Shown: positions 30,452 to 38,454 of the stretch, piece by piece
Position numbering within the stretch: the first letter of the stretch is position 1
How the letters are laid out: each line of letters starts with the position of its first letter
Assembly (NCBI RefSeq): GCF_007827045.1
Contig: NZ_RPFW01000004.1
Span: forward strand, 434,001-498,000
Direction: 5' to 3'
DNA from: Trebonia kvetii
Lineage (GTDB): Bacteria > Actinomycetota > Actinomycetes > Streptosporangiales > Streptosporangiaceae
DNA: 64,000 nucleotides
Position numbers and translations under genes: made by a program
The notes under the pieces: model-generated
Databases searched by the model: none
What the model saw: the letters and a program-made list of their open reading frames with translations, nothing else
What the model was told of the DNA's origin: nothing

Positions 30452-32782
30452 ATGGCGGACAGGCGGGACGAGGCGGCAGCGGGGCTGCTGCTGTCGGACG
30501 CGCCGCCGCTCGTCGCACCGGACAAGGCGGACGATGCGGCGGGAACCGCGGCGGACACCGTGACCAGGCTGCGACCCGCGGAGCGACGACAGCAAGGCCG
30601 GCAAGACCCGCACGACCAGCCCAGCCAGCCCGGCAAGCAGAAGAAGCGTGACGCGCGTACGCTCCGCCCCGCGCCGGACAAGCCCATCGCGCGGATCGCC
30701 GTCGACCTGCCCCTCGCGCATCTGGACCGTCCGTTCGACTACCTGGTGCCGGAGCGGCTCGCGGACCGGGCGCGACCCGGCGCCCGGGTCCGGGTGCGGT
30801 TCGCCGGCCAGCTGACCGACGGCTTCCTCGTCGAGCGTGCCGCCGCGAGCGAGCACCAGGGCAGCCTCCGCTACCTGGAGCGGGTGGTCTCCGCCGAGCC
30901 GGTGCTGACACCCGAGATCGCCGGGCTGGCCCGCGCCGTGGCCGACCGCTACGCGGGCACCCTCGCTGACGTGCTGCGCCTGGCGATACCGCAGCGGCAC
31001 GCCGCGACCGAGGCGGCAAGCGACCGGGCACGCCAGACGAGCGCACCGGCGCGGCAGGCAGGCGCGCTGGCGCGGCCCGAGCCGGGATCCTGGGCGCGGT
31101 ACCCGGCCGGCAGGTCATTCCTCGACGCCCTCGCCGGCGGCCGCCCGGCCCGGGCGGCCTGGATGGCGCTGCCCGGGCCCAGCTGGCCCGACGAGATCGC
31201 CCGCGCGGCCCTCACCACCGCGAGCGCGGGCCGCGGCACGGTCATCGTCGTGCCCGACGCGCGCGACCTGGCGCGCGTGGACGCCGCGCTGGCTGAGCTG
31301 GCCGGGGAGGCGGGGCTCGCCGCTCAGGCGCCCGCTGGTACGGCAACCGCCCTGCACGTCACGCTCACCGCCGACCTCGGCCCGGCGGAGCGGTACCGGC
31401 GCTGGCTCGCGGCGCTGCGCGGCGAGACCCTGATCGTGGCCGGAACCCGGGCGGCGATGTTCGCCCCGGTCAGCGACCTCGGCCTGGTCGTCCTGTGGGA
31501 TGACGGTGACGACCTGCACGCCGAGCCGAGAGCCCCGTATCCGCACGCGCGCGAGGTGCTCGCGCTGCGCGCGCACCGGGCGGGGGCGGCCGCCCTGATC
31601 GGCGGGTTCGCCAGGACGGCAGAGATGACGCAGCTGGTCAGGTCGGGCTGGGCGCATCACCTCGGACCCGACAGGCCGACGCTGCGCGCCACCGCACCGC
31701 GGGTCAGGCCGGCCGCCGACGTCGCCGAGCTTGGCAGGGACGAGGCCGCCACCACGGCGCGGCTGCCGACCCTGGCGCTGCGCACCGCGAGGGACGCGCT
31801 GCGGGCGGGCCCGGTCCTCATCCAGGTGCCGCGGCGCGGTTACCTGGCGGGCATCGCCTGCGCACGGTGCCGTGCGCCAGGCCGGTGCACGCACCCGGCA
31901 GGGAACGGGCACGCCTCGTCTGTGGGCCAGACCCCGCCCGCTGGCCAAACCCCGTCTGCGGGTCAAACCCCGCCTGCTGGTCAACCACTGTCTGCCGGTC
32001 AACCACTGTGCAACGGCCCGCTGCGGCTGTCGGGTCCCGCTGCGGCACCGGACTGCCGCTGGTGCGGCGCCCTGGCCACCGGGCCAGGCGGCTGGCACTG
32101 CCCGCGCTGCGGTCACGACAGGCTGCGCGCCACCATCACCGGCGCCACCCGCACCGCGGAAGAGCTCGGCAGGGCCTTCCCCGGGTTCACGGTGCGCACG
32201 TCCGGCGGTGACCAGGTGCTCGCGTCCGTTCCCGGCCAGCCCGCCCTGGTGATCGCGACTCCGGGTGCCGAGCCGCTCGCGGATTACGCCGCCGCCCTGC
32301 TGCTTGATGGCTGGGCCCTGCTGTCCCGCCCCAGCCTGCGCGCGGGCGAGGAGACGCTGCGCCGCTGGCTCGGCGCCGCCGCCCTGGTCCGCCACGACGG
32401 CACCGTCCTGGTGCACGCCGACCAGTCACTGCCCGCCACTCAGGCGCTCGTCCGCTGGGACCCTGTCACGTTCGCGGAGCGCGACCTGGCCGAGCGGGCC
32501 GAGCTCGGCTTCCCGCCCGCCGTCCGGATGGCCGCGGTCAGCGGGGAGCAGGACGCGGTGGCCGCGATCCTCGCGGGCACGGAGCCGGGGTTCGAGGTCC
32601 TGGGGCCGGTGCCTCTCGAGGCGCAGGGACCGCAGCAGGGCGGCGTGCGTGCCCTGGTCCGCGCGCCCAGAGCCGAGGGTGCCGCGCTTGCCAAGGCACT
32701 CGCGGCCGCCCAGGCGGGCCGCAGCGCGCGCAAGGAGGGCGGCGGAGTCCGGGTCCAGCTCGATCCGCCTGACCCTATCTAG
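30452..32782 (+). CDS. priA: PriA, primosomal protein N' (helicase motifs degenerate)
   Basis: 776 residues. The 3'-DNA-binding domain is clear (DLPLAHLDRPFDYLVPERL, then PGARVRVRFAGQLTDGFL). The helicase core is degenerate: there is no Walker A GxGKT in the expected place, and the Walker B site reads LWDDGDD instead of DEEHD. This is the rule for actinobacterial PriA, so it may act only as a scaffold. Cysteine pairs of the zinc region remain (CARCRAPGRC, DCRWCG, CPRCGHD), but a minisatellite encoding GQTPPA-type 6-residue repeats (31924-32007) has grown between them. ATG 30452 follows AGGACGGAG. Confidence 0.93.
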   Translation: MADRRDEAAAGLLLSDAPPLVAPDKADDAAGTAADTVTRLRPAERRQQGRQDPHDQPSQPGKQKKRDARTLRPAPDKPIARIAVDLPLAHLDRPFDYLVPERLADRARPGARVRVRFAGQLTDGFLVERAAASEHQGSLRYLERVVSAEPVLTPEIAGLARAVADRYAGTLADVLRLAIPQRHAATEAASDRARQTSAPARQAGALARPEPGSWARYPAGRSFLDALAGGRPARAAWMALPGPSWPDEIARAALTTASAGRGTVIVVPDARDLARVDAALAELAGEAGLAAQAPAGTATALHVTLTADLGPAERYRRWLAALRGETLIVAGTRAAMFAPVSDLGLVVLWDDGDDLHAEPRAPYPHAREVLALRAHRAGAAALIGGFARTAEMTQLVRSGWAHHLGPDRPTLRATAPRVRPAADVAELGRDEAATTARLPTLALRTARDALRAGPVLIQVPRRGYLAGIACARCRAPGRCTHPAGNGHASSVGQTPPAGQTPSAGQTPPAGQPLSAGQPLCNGPLRLSGPAAAPDCRWCGALATGPGGWHCPRCGHDRLRATITGATRTAEELGRAFPGFTVRTSGGDQVLASVPGQPALVIATPGAEPLADYAAALLLDGWALLSRPSLRAGEETLRRWLGAAALVRHDGTVLVHADQSLPATQALVRWDPVTFAERDLAERAELGFPPAVRMAAVSGEQDAVAAILAGTEPGFEVLGPVPLEAQGPQQGGVRALVRAPRAEGAALAKALAAAQAGRSARKEGGGVRVQLDPPDPI

Positions 32783-32893
32783 TCTGGCCTTATCGAGTCT
32801 GGCCTCATCTGGTCCGCCGATAGAATCACCGGTAAACACGCCGTTACCTCGGCCGTCGCGGCTGAGAGCGTGCAGACGTGAAGGGAACTCCAG

Positions 32894-33433
32894 TTGCTCA
32901 GGGAAATCAGGCTGTTCGGAGATCCGGTGCTGCGCACCCCGGCGGAGCCGGTGACTGACTTCGACCCTGAGCTGCGAAACCTGGTCAAGGACCTGACCGA
33001 GACCATGATCGACGCGCCGGGGGTGGGGCTCGCCGCGCCGCAGATCGGCGTCGGCCTGCGCGTCTTCGTCTATAACGTCGACGACGAGCCTGGTCACCTG
33101 GTCAACCCGGTGCTCAAGCTGGAGGGCGAGCCGGAAGAGGACGACGAGGGCTGCCTATCCGTTCCCGGCCTGCAATTCGCGACGCCCCGCGCGCCGCGGG
33201 CGATCGCGACCGGCTTCAACATGCACGGCGACCCGGTCACGGTCGAGGGCACCGAACTGCTCGCCCGCTGCGTGCAGCACGAGACGGACCACCTGGACGG
33301 CATAATGTTCATCGACCGGCTCGACTCCCGGCAGCGCAAGCTGGCCATGAAGGCCATCCGCGAGGCCGAGTGGTTCGGCCAGCCGGTGCCAGAAGTCCGG
33401 GTCTCGCCCCACTCCACCCAGCGGATTTCCTAA
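32894..33433 (+). CDS. def: Peptide deformylase
   Basis: Removes the formyl group from nascent proteins. 179 residues with the three motifs: GVGLAAPQIG (about 43-52), EGCLSVPG (85-92, metal-binding Cys) and QHETDHLDG (HExxH metal site, about 128-136). TTG 32894 is chosen because GAAGGGA precedes it and family homology starts at LREIRLFGDPVLR. It is followed by fmt 12 bases later, the usual def-fmt pair for formyl-methionine cycling. A 15-bp tandem repeat (TCTAGTCTGGCCTTA-like) lies in the gap after priA. Confidence 0.96.
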   Translation: MLREIRLFGDPVLRTPAEPVTDFDPELRNLVKDLTETMIDAPGVGLAAPQIGVGLRVFVYNVDDEPGHLVNPVLKLEGEPEEDDEGCLSVPGLQFATPRAPRAIATGFNMHGDPVTVEGTELLARCVQHETDHLDGIMFIDRLDSRQRKLAMKAIREAEWFGQPVPEVRVSPHSTQRIS

Positions 33434-33445
33434 GGGGGAGCCACA

Positions 33446-36433
33446 GTGCGGCTGGTCTTCGCTGGCACTCCGGCGGCCGCCCTGCCCACGCTGCGGGCGC
33501 TCGCCGCTTCCCGGCACACGGTGGCCGCGGTGGTCACCCGGCCCGACGCCCCCGTCGGCCGCGGCCGGAGAATGGAACGGTCGCCGGTGGCCGAGCTCGC
33601 GGAAGAGCTCGGCATCGAGACACTCAAACCAGTCCGTCCGAACGAGGGGTGGTTCCTCGACAAGCTGCGCGACATCGCGCCCGACTGCTGTCCCGTGACC
33701 GCGTACGGTGCGCTGCTCCCGCAGGCCGCGCTCGACATTCCGGCCTACGGCTGGGTGAACCTGCACTTCTCTGTGCTGCCCGCGTGGCGCGGTGCGGCCC
33801 CGGTGCAGCACGCCATCCTGCGCGGCGACGACATCACCGGGGCGAGCACCTTCCTGATCGTGCGAGAACTCGACGCCGGCCCCGTCTTCGGCACGCTCAC
33901 CGAGCCGATCGGCGCCGCGGACACCAGCGGCGACCTGCTCGGCAGGCTCGCCATCTCCGGTGCGCGGCTGCTCGTCGACACCCTGGACGCCATCGAGGAC
34001 GGCACGGTCCGCGCGGTGCAGCAGCCGGCCGACGGGATCAGCTTCGCGCCCAAGCTCACCCCGGCCGACGCCCGCGTCGACTGGAAGCTGCCTGCCCACC
34101 TGATCGACCGCCAGATCCGCGCGTGCACCCCTGACCCCGGGGCGTGGACCGAATTCGACGGCGGCCGGCTCAAGCTGTGGCCGGTCACCCTGGCCGCCGG
34201 CGCCGCCCCTGCCGGCGCCCAGCGCGCTGGCAGAACTACCGCGGGCAGCGCCGCGGGCGGCCACGCCGCTCCGCTGGCCGGGAACCTCGCACCCGGGGAG
34301 CTCCGCGTCGACCGCAACGCCGTCTACGCCGGAACCGGCACGATCCCTGTCCGCCTCGGCGACGTCCAGCCGCCGGGCAAACGCCGCATGCCGGCCGCCG
34401 ACTGGGCCAGGGGTATCCACGGTATTTCCCCCGGGGGGGCGACCCCCCCGGGGACCTCCCCGAGCACGGGAGGGCTTCGCGGTGTTTCCCCCGGGGGGGG
34501 CGACCCCCCCGGGCACGGGAGGGCTTCGCCCCCCGTTACCCCCCCACGGGAGGACGGCGCGGAAGGCGCGCCGACCCCCGCGCTGTGGTTGCGGTTACGG
34601 ATCGGTGGTTGCGGTGGCAGGCAGCGCATAGCCCGCGCTGCCTGGGGTGTGGTTGCTGTTGGGTGGTACTTGGGGCCGATGGAAGGGGGAGCGATGCCGC
34701 AGGAAGGCAGGCCCAGGGCGAAAAGCCCGGGACGACGCGGGGCACGCGGGGCACACAACGCGCCTGCCGCCCGCCCGGCGAAGCCACCGCGGCGCGCCGA
34801 TCCGCGCCGCACCGCCTACGACGTGCTGGCCGCCGTGCACGAGCGCGAGGCCTACGCCAACCTGCTGCTGCCCAGGCTGCTCGCCGAGCGGGGGCTGGCC
34901 GGCCGGGATGCGGCCCTGGCGACGGAGCTTACCTACGGCACTCTGCGCGGCCAGGGCAGCTACGACGCTGTGCTCGCCGCGTGCAGCGACCGCCCGCTGG
35001 AAAAGCTTGACCCGCCGGTGCTGCTCGTGCTCCGCCTCGGCACCCACCAGCTGCTCAGCACCCGGGTCGGCGCGCACGCCGCCGTCGCGACCTCGGTCGA
35101 CCTCGCCAAGTCGGTCGCGGGCCCCCGGGTCTCCGGCTACGTCAACGCGGTGCTCCGCCGCGTCGCGACCAGGGACCTCGAGGCCTGGCTCGCCATCGTC
35201 GCGCCGAGCAGCGCGACCGATCCCGACGGCCATCTCGCGATCCGCTACAGCCACCCCCGCTGGGTCGTGGACGCCTACCGCGCCGCCCTGGGCGACGCCG
35301 CCGACGCCCCCTTCACGGCCCCCGGCTCACCGGACGGCCGCACGCCGCGCGCGCCCGCCGGTCACCCACCGGACGGCCAGGCGGCCGTCGAGGCGGTCGG
35401 CGCTATCCCCGGCCCGCCTGCCGTGGGCGAGGAGCCCGCGGCCCGCGATGTCACCGAGCTTGAGGCCGCCCTGGCCGCGGGCAACGCCCGCCCGAAGGTC
35501 ACCCTCGCGACGTTCCCCGCTGGCCCGGACCGCGACCAGGTCATGCCGGAGGGCGCCGAGGCGGGGCGCTGGTCCAGGTACGCCTTCACGCTCGCCTCCG
35601 GCGACCCCGCGCCGCTGACCGCCGGCGGCCGGGCTGCCGTCCAGGACGAGGGCAGCCAGCTCGCCGCGATCGCGTTGTCGCTCGCACCCGTCGCCCCCCG
35701 GCGTAACGGGACCGGCGACGAAACCGGCGAGCGCGACGAAGCCGGCCAGCGCGACGAAGCCGGCCAGCGCGACCAGGCCGGCCAGCGCGACGAGGCAGGC
35801 CAGCGCGACGAGGCAGGCGCGGCGGGGGAGTACTGGCTTGACCTGTGCGCCGGCCCCGGCGGGAAGTCGCGCCTGCTGTACGGCCTCGCCGCCGGGCGCG
35901 GCGCGCGCCTGGTGGCCGCCGAACTGCACCCGCACCGCGCCGCCCTGGTGCGGGACGCACTGTCGGCGGCGAGCACGGCCGCGTCCGGACCGCTGCCAGG
36001 CTTCGCGGTGCTTGCCGCCGACGGCACCCGCCCAGCCTGGCCGGCGGGCGGCTTTGACCGGGTGCTCGCCGACGTGCCGTGCTCCGGCCTGGGCGCGCTG
36101 CGCCGGCGTCCCGAGGCGCGCTGGCGCAAGTCGCCCGCCGACCTTCCGGCGTTGGCCGGACTCCAGCGTGACCTGCTGTCCTCCGCTCTCGCCGCGGTCC
36201 GCCCCGGTGGCGTCGTCGCCTATGTGACCTGCTCCCCGGTGCCGCAGGAGACGACGGACGTCGTGGCGGCCGTGGCCGGCGAAGGGTCAGATGTCATCAT
36301 TTTGGACACGGCTGCGGTGCTTTCCTGGGTACCGGGTGTACGTTCATCTGGCTCACAATTCGCACAATTGTGGCCGCACCGGCACAGGACCGACGCCATC
36401 TTCGTCGCGTTGCTGCGCCGTGGCGAACAATGA
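33446..36433 (+). CDS. fmt: Methionyl-tRNA formyltransferase, reading in frame into RsmB
   Basis: Formylates initiator Met-tRNA. The family core spans about residues 1-327: MRLVFAGTPAAALPTLRAL, the catalytic-loop region VNLHFSVLPAWRGAAPVQ, and the aspartate in RELDAGPVFG; the C-terminal tRNA-binding domain ends near ADWARGI. The frame then meets no stop. It runs through about 90 low-complexity residues derived from two copies of the palindromic element, then directly into RsmB (from 34694). The product is either a 995-residue fusion or Fmt with a read-through tail. Fmt is normally about 310 residues. GTG 33446 has GGGGGAG before it. Confidence 0.9.
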   Translation: MRLVFAGTPAAALPTLRALAASRHTVAAVVTRPDAPVGRGRRMERSPVAELAEELGIETLKPVRPNEGWFLDKLRDIAPDCCPVTAYGALLPQAALDIPAYGWVNLHFSVLPAWRGAAPVQHAILRGDDITGASTFLIVRELDAGPVFGTLTEPIGAADTSGDLLGRLAISGARLLVDTLDAIEDGTVRAVQQPADGISFAPKLTPADARVDWKLPAHLIDRQIRACTPDPGAWTEFDGGRLKLWPVTLAAGAAPAGAQRAGRTTAGSAAGGHAAPLAGNLAPGELRVDRNAVYAGTGTIPVRLGDVQPPGKRRMPAADWARGIHGISPGGATPPGTSPSTGGLRGVSPGGGDPPGHGRASPPVTPPREDGAEGAPTPALWLRLRIGGCGGRQRIARAAWGVVAVGWYLGPMEGGAMPQEGRPRAKSPGRRGARGAHNAPAARPAKPPRRADPRRTAYDVLAAVHEREAYANLLLPRLLAERGLAGRDAALATELTYGTLRGQGSYDAVLAACSDRPLEKLDPPVLLVLRLGTHQLLSTRVGAHAAVATSVDLAKSVAGPRVSGYVNAVLRRVATRDLEAWLAIVAPSSATDPDGHLAIRYSHPRWVVDAYRAALGDAADAPFTAPGSPDGRTPRAPAGHPPDGQAAVEAVGAIPGPPAVGEEPAARDVTELEAALAAGNARPKVTLATFPAGPDRDQVMPEGAEAGRWSRYAFTLASGDPAPLTAGGRAAVQDEGSQLAAIALSLAPVAPRRNGTGDETGERDEAGQRDEAGQRDQAGQRDEAGQRDEAGAAGEYWLDLCAGPGGKSRLLYGLAAGRGARLVAAELHPHRAALVRDALSAASTAASGPLPGFAVLAADGTRPAWPAGGFDRVLADVPCSGLGALRRRPEARWRKSPADLPALAGLQRDLLSSALAAVRPGGVVAYVTCSPVPQETTDVVAAVAGEGSDVIILDTAAVLSWVPGVRSSGSQFAQLWPHRHRTDAIFVALLRRGEQ
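34421..34529. repeat. Tandem G/C-palindrome units at the fmt-rsmB junction
   Basis: A 60-base unit (34421-34480) containing TTTCCCCCGGGGGGG and CGACCCCCCC is repeated as a 49-base version (34481-34529) lacking 11 bases. Both are read as I/V-SPGG-x-x-PPG in the Fmt frame. They occupy the place where the fmt stop would be expected. Confidence 0.8.
34694..36433 (+). CDS. rsmB: 16S rRNA (cytosine-967-C5) methyltransferase RsmB
   Basis: Methylates C967 of 16S rRNA. The N-terminal NusB-like domain (TAYDVLAAVHEREAYANLLL) is followed by the SAM-binding methyltransferase: LDLCAGPGGKSRLL, VLADVPCSGLGALRRRPEAR with the nucleophile-type cysteine, and YVTCSPVPQET with the second. ATG 34694 follows AAGGGGGAGCG and could start a separate 579-residue protein inside the continuous fmt frame. 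A minisatellite of RDEAGQ units (35716-35820) sits just before the methyltransferase motif I. A second insertion is at about residues 200-245, between the two domains. Confidence 0.9.
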   Translation: MPQEGRPRAKSPGRRGARGAHNAPAARPAKPPRRADPRRTAYDVLAAVHEREAYANLLLPRLLAERGLAGRDAALATELTYGTLRGQGSYDAVLAACSDRPLEKLDPPVLLVLRLGTHQLLSTRVGAHAAVATSVDLAKSVAGPRVSGYVNAVLRRVATRDLEAWLAIVAPSSATDPDGHLAIRYSHPRWVVDAYRAALGDAADAPFTAPGSPDGRTPRAPAGHPPDGQAAVEAVGAIPGPPAVGEEPAARDVTELEAALAAGNARPKVTLATFPAGPDRDQVMPEGAEAGRWSRYAFTLASGDPAPLTAGGRAAVQDEGSQLAAIALSLAPVAPRRNGTGDETGERDEAGQRDEAGQRDQAGQRDEAGQRDEAGAAGEYWLDLCAGPGGKSRLLYGLAAGRGARLVAAELHPHRAALVRDALSAASTAASGPLPGFAVLAADGTRPAWPAGGFDRVLADVPCSGLGALRRRPEARWRKSPADLPALAGLQRDLLSSALAAVRPGGVVAYVTCSPVPQETTDVVAAVAGEGSDVIILDTAAVLSWVPGVRSSGSQFAQLWPHRHRTDAIFVALLRRGEQ

Positions 36434-36540
36434 GCCATCCTTATCCTGACGTTCCGCCGCCCGGGACCACGCCGGGATAGGAACGGTTCACCGGCCAGTC
36501 CCCGGATCGCCCGGGTCAGCACCTCCCTGGGAAGACACGC

Positions 36541-38031
36541 ATGCACGCCACGTCACAGACTCGCCGTACCGATGCCGAGCGAAAGCTCGCCGATCCGGCC
36601 CGGCGTGCGAGGCGGCGCTCCCGGCTGATCGGCGTCGGCCTCATCCTCGGCACGCTGCTGCTCGGGGTGATCCTGGTGACGACAGGCAACGTTCCGCTCG
36701 AATCCGGCCCGGCCAACACCGCCGCGCCGGTGCCCAAGGCGGATATCTCGGTGGACTTCCGCGCCGTGGTGGCCATTGACGACCCGGCCGCCATAGGGGT
36801 GGACGAATCCACCTACGGCACGCCGTCGGACATTCATGACCCCGCGGCGCAGCGACTGCTGCAGAAGCTCGGCGTCGGCTATGCCAGGCTCTGGGTGACG
36901 CTGGCCAATCCGGCTGACCCGTCGAGCCGCATCACCTGCGCCGCGGCCGGCTGCGACACCGGGCTCAACGTGGACAAGTGGGTCCAGATGATGGACGCGG
37001 CGGGCGAGGTGCCGGTGGCGGGCATCCCCGACACGCTGAGCCCCGCCGACGCCGCGGCGATCGTCAAGCACTTCACCGGCTTCGCCAGCGGTGGCGAGCC
37101 GATCACCACCTGGATCATCGGCAACGAGCCCGAGTCGATCGACGAGAACGTCACGACCTACGACACGCGCTTCAACGCGCTCTACGACGCGATGAAGAAG
37201 GCCGCCCCGTCGATCAAGATCGGCGGCCCGGCGACGCTCGGCTTCGACCAGCCCTTCCTCGAGCAGTTCCTCGCCGACTGCGGCTCGCGCGCCGACTTCG
37301 TTGACTTCCACTTCTACCCGGGGCACGAGACAGCCGCCCAGCTCCTGGCCGGCCTGCCGGTCCTGTCCCAGGACCTCGGCACGCTGCGCGACATGATCAA
37401 GACAGCGCAGCCGGGCCGTGCCGACGCGATCGCCATCCACGTGGGTGAGTGGAACTTCAGCGCCGACCCTGGCACGCTCGGCGACTACGCCTTCACCGGC
37501 TTCGCGTCCGTGCTTGACGCCGACATCCTCGGCAGGATCATCACCGTCGGCGGTGACAGCCTCGCCTGGGGCAGCAAGAACGGCCCGATGAGCCTGCTGT
37601 ATGGTGACGTGCTCGCGGCGGGCGGCAGCAAGCCGCCCGCGGGCTACACGCAGGACAAGCCGATGCCGCTGTACGAGGGCATCAGCATGTTCACCGGCCA
37701 GGGCCTGTTCCCGCGGTTCGGCACGAACGTCGTCTCGGCCACCTCGATCGTTCCCGGCGTGGACGCGTTCGCCTCCGCCGGCCCCGACGAGATCGTGATC
37801 GTCAACACGAACGCCAAGAAGGAGAAGCTCTCCGTCCGCGGCAACGCGGGCAGCCCGCGGCACGCGGAGGTCTGGCAACTGCACCAGACGGGCAAGGTCC
37901 CCGTCGCCCCGGTCAGCAAGGGCACCATCGCCGCCAGCGCATCGGGCACCTTCACCGTCACCCTGCCGCCCGACTCAGTGACCACCCTGGTCCTGGTCAC
38001 CCCCGCCTCCGCCACCCCAGCGAAGAGCTAA
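36541..38031 (+). CDS. Membrane-anchored clan GH-A-like glycoside hydrolase
   Basis: 496 residues. A basic cytoplasmic head (ARRARRRSRLIG) and a single membrane helix (VGLILGTLLLGVILVTTG, residues 36-53) place the rest outside the cell. The catalytic domain is a TIM barrel: the acid/base glutamate is in WIIGNEPESI (about residue 198) and the nucleophile in IHVGEWNFS (about 302), as in GH39/GH79-like enzymes. A C-terminal beta domain follows (IVIVNTNAKKEKLSVRG). The substrate is unknown; cell-wall or exopolysaccharide turnover is possible. The stop codon lies in the first unit of a 33-bp tandem repeat. Confidence 0.8.
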   Translation: MHATSQTRRTDAERKLADPARRARRRSRLIGVGLILGTLLLGVILVTTGNVPLESGPANTAAPVPKADISVDFRAVVAIDDPAAIGVDESTYGTPSDIHDPAAQRLLQKLGVGYARLWVTLANPADPSSRITCAAAGCDTGLNVDKWVQMMDAAGEVPVAGIPDTLSPADAAAIVKHFTGFASGGEPITTWIIGNEPESIDENVTTYDTRFNALYDAMKKAAPSIKIGGPATLGFDQPFLEQFLADCGSRADFVDFHFYPGHETAAQLLAGLPVLSQDLGTLRDMIKTAQPGRADAIAIHVGEWNFSADPGTLGDYAFTGFASVLDADILGRIITVGGDSLAWGSKNGPMSLLYGDVLAAGGSKPPAGYTQDKPMPLYEGISMFTGQGLFPRFGTNVVSATSIVPGVDAFASAGPDEIVIVNTNAKKEKLSVRGNAGSPRHAEVWQLHQTGKVPVAPVSKGTIAASASGTFTVTLPPDSVTTLVLVTPASATPAKS

Positions 38032-38103
38032 CCCGCCGCCTCCGCCACCCCAGCGAAGAGCTAACCCGCCGCCTCCGCCACCCCAGCGAAGAGCTAACCC
38101 GCC
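38005..38103. repeat. Three perfect 33-bp tandem repeats containing a stop codon
   Basis: Three identical 33-base units (38005-38037, 38038-38070, 38071-38103), each beginning GCCTCCGCCACCCCAGCGAA and each holding the TAA that ends the glycosidase gene. Only the first copy is translated. Confidence 0.9.
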
Positions 38104-38454
38104 ACCCGCCGCCGCTCCGCCCTGCAGCCCGATCCGCCGCACCCGCCGCCCGGTAGCCGGCCCACCAGCCCGGCTCGGACGAACCGACTCGCTTCCACTA
38201 CTCCAGCGAAGCGGACAAATCGGGAATAGTGGGCATTCGCGACGCATGATCACGGAACACTTGATCCTGGCGGAACATTTCTCCCCGGATCGGGGAGAAA
38301 TCATCCGTTGTAAGCCGAAGTTCCGTGATCATCATTGCCGCTCCGTGACGCGCGCGTCGCAGGGGGATACCGTGACCACGGTGACTCGTCCGGTTCCCGG
38401 CCGGCTGGCTATGGTGTCCCAGTCGCTTGCCAGAGCGGTACCGGACGGCGACGG
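38104..38454. other. Intergenic region with a nested palindrome
   Basis: No gene is supported between the 33-bp repeats and the DUF2786 stop. It contains the nested hairpin 38247-38331, listed separately. Confidence 0.5.
38247..38331. repeat. Nested intergenic palindrome
   Basis: The outer stem TGATCACGGAAC (38247-38258) and GTTCCGTGATCA (38320-38331) is perfect over 12 bases. It encloses an independent perfect 10-bp hairpin, ATTTCTCCCC (38277-38286) with GGGGAGAAAT (38292-38301). The architecture suggests a structured RNA, a phage or recombinase site, or a MITE-like element. Confidence 0.75.

Noticed and set aside
34421..34529. A Rho-independent terminator after fmt
   Set aside because: The hairpins are repeat units without T-runs and are read through in frame; a repeat element explains them better.
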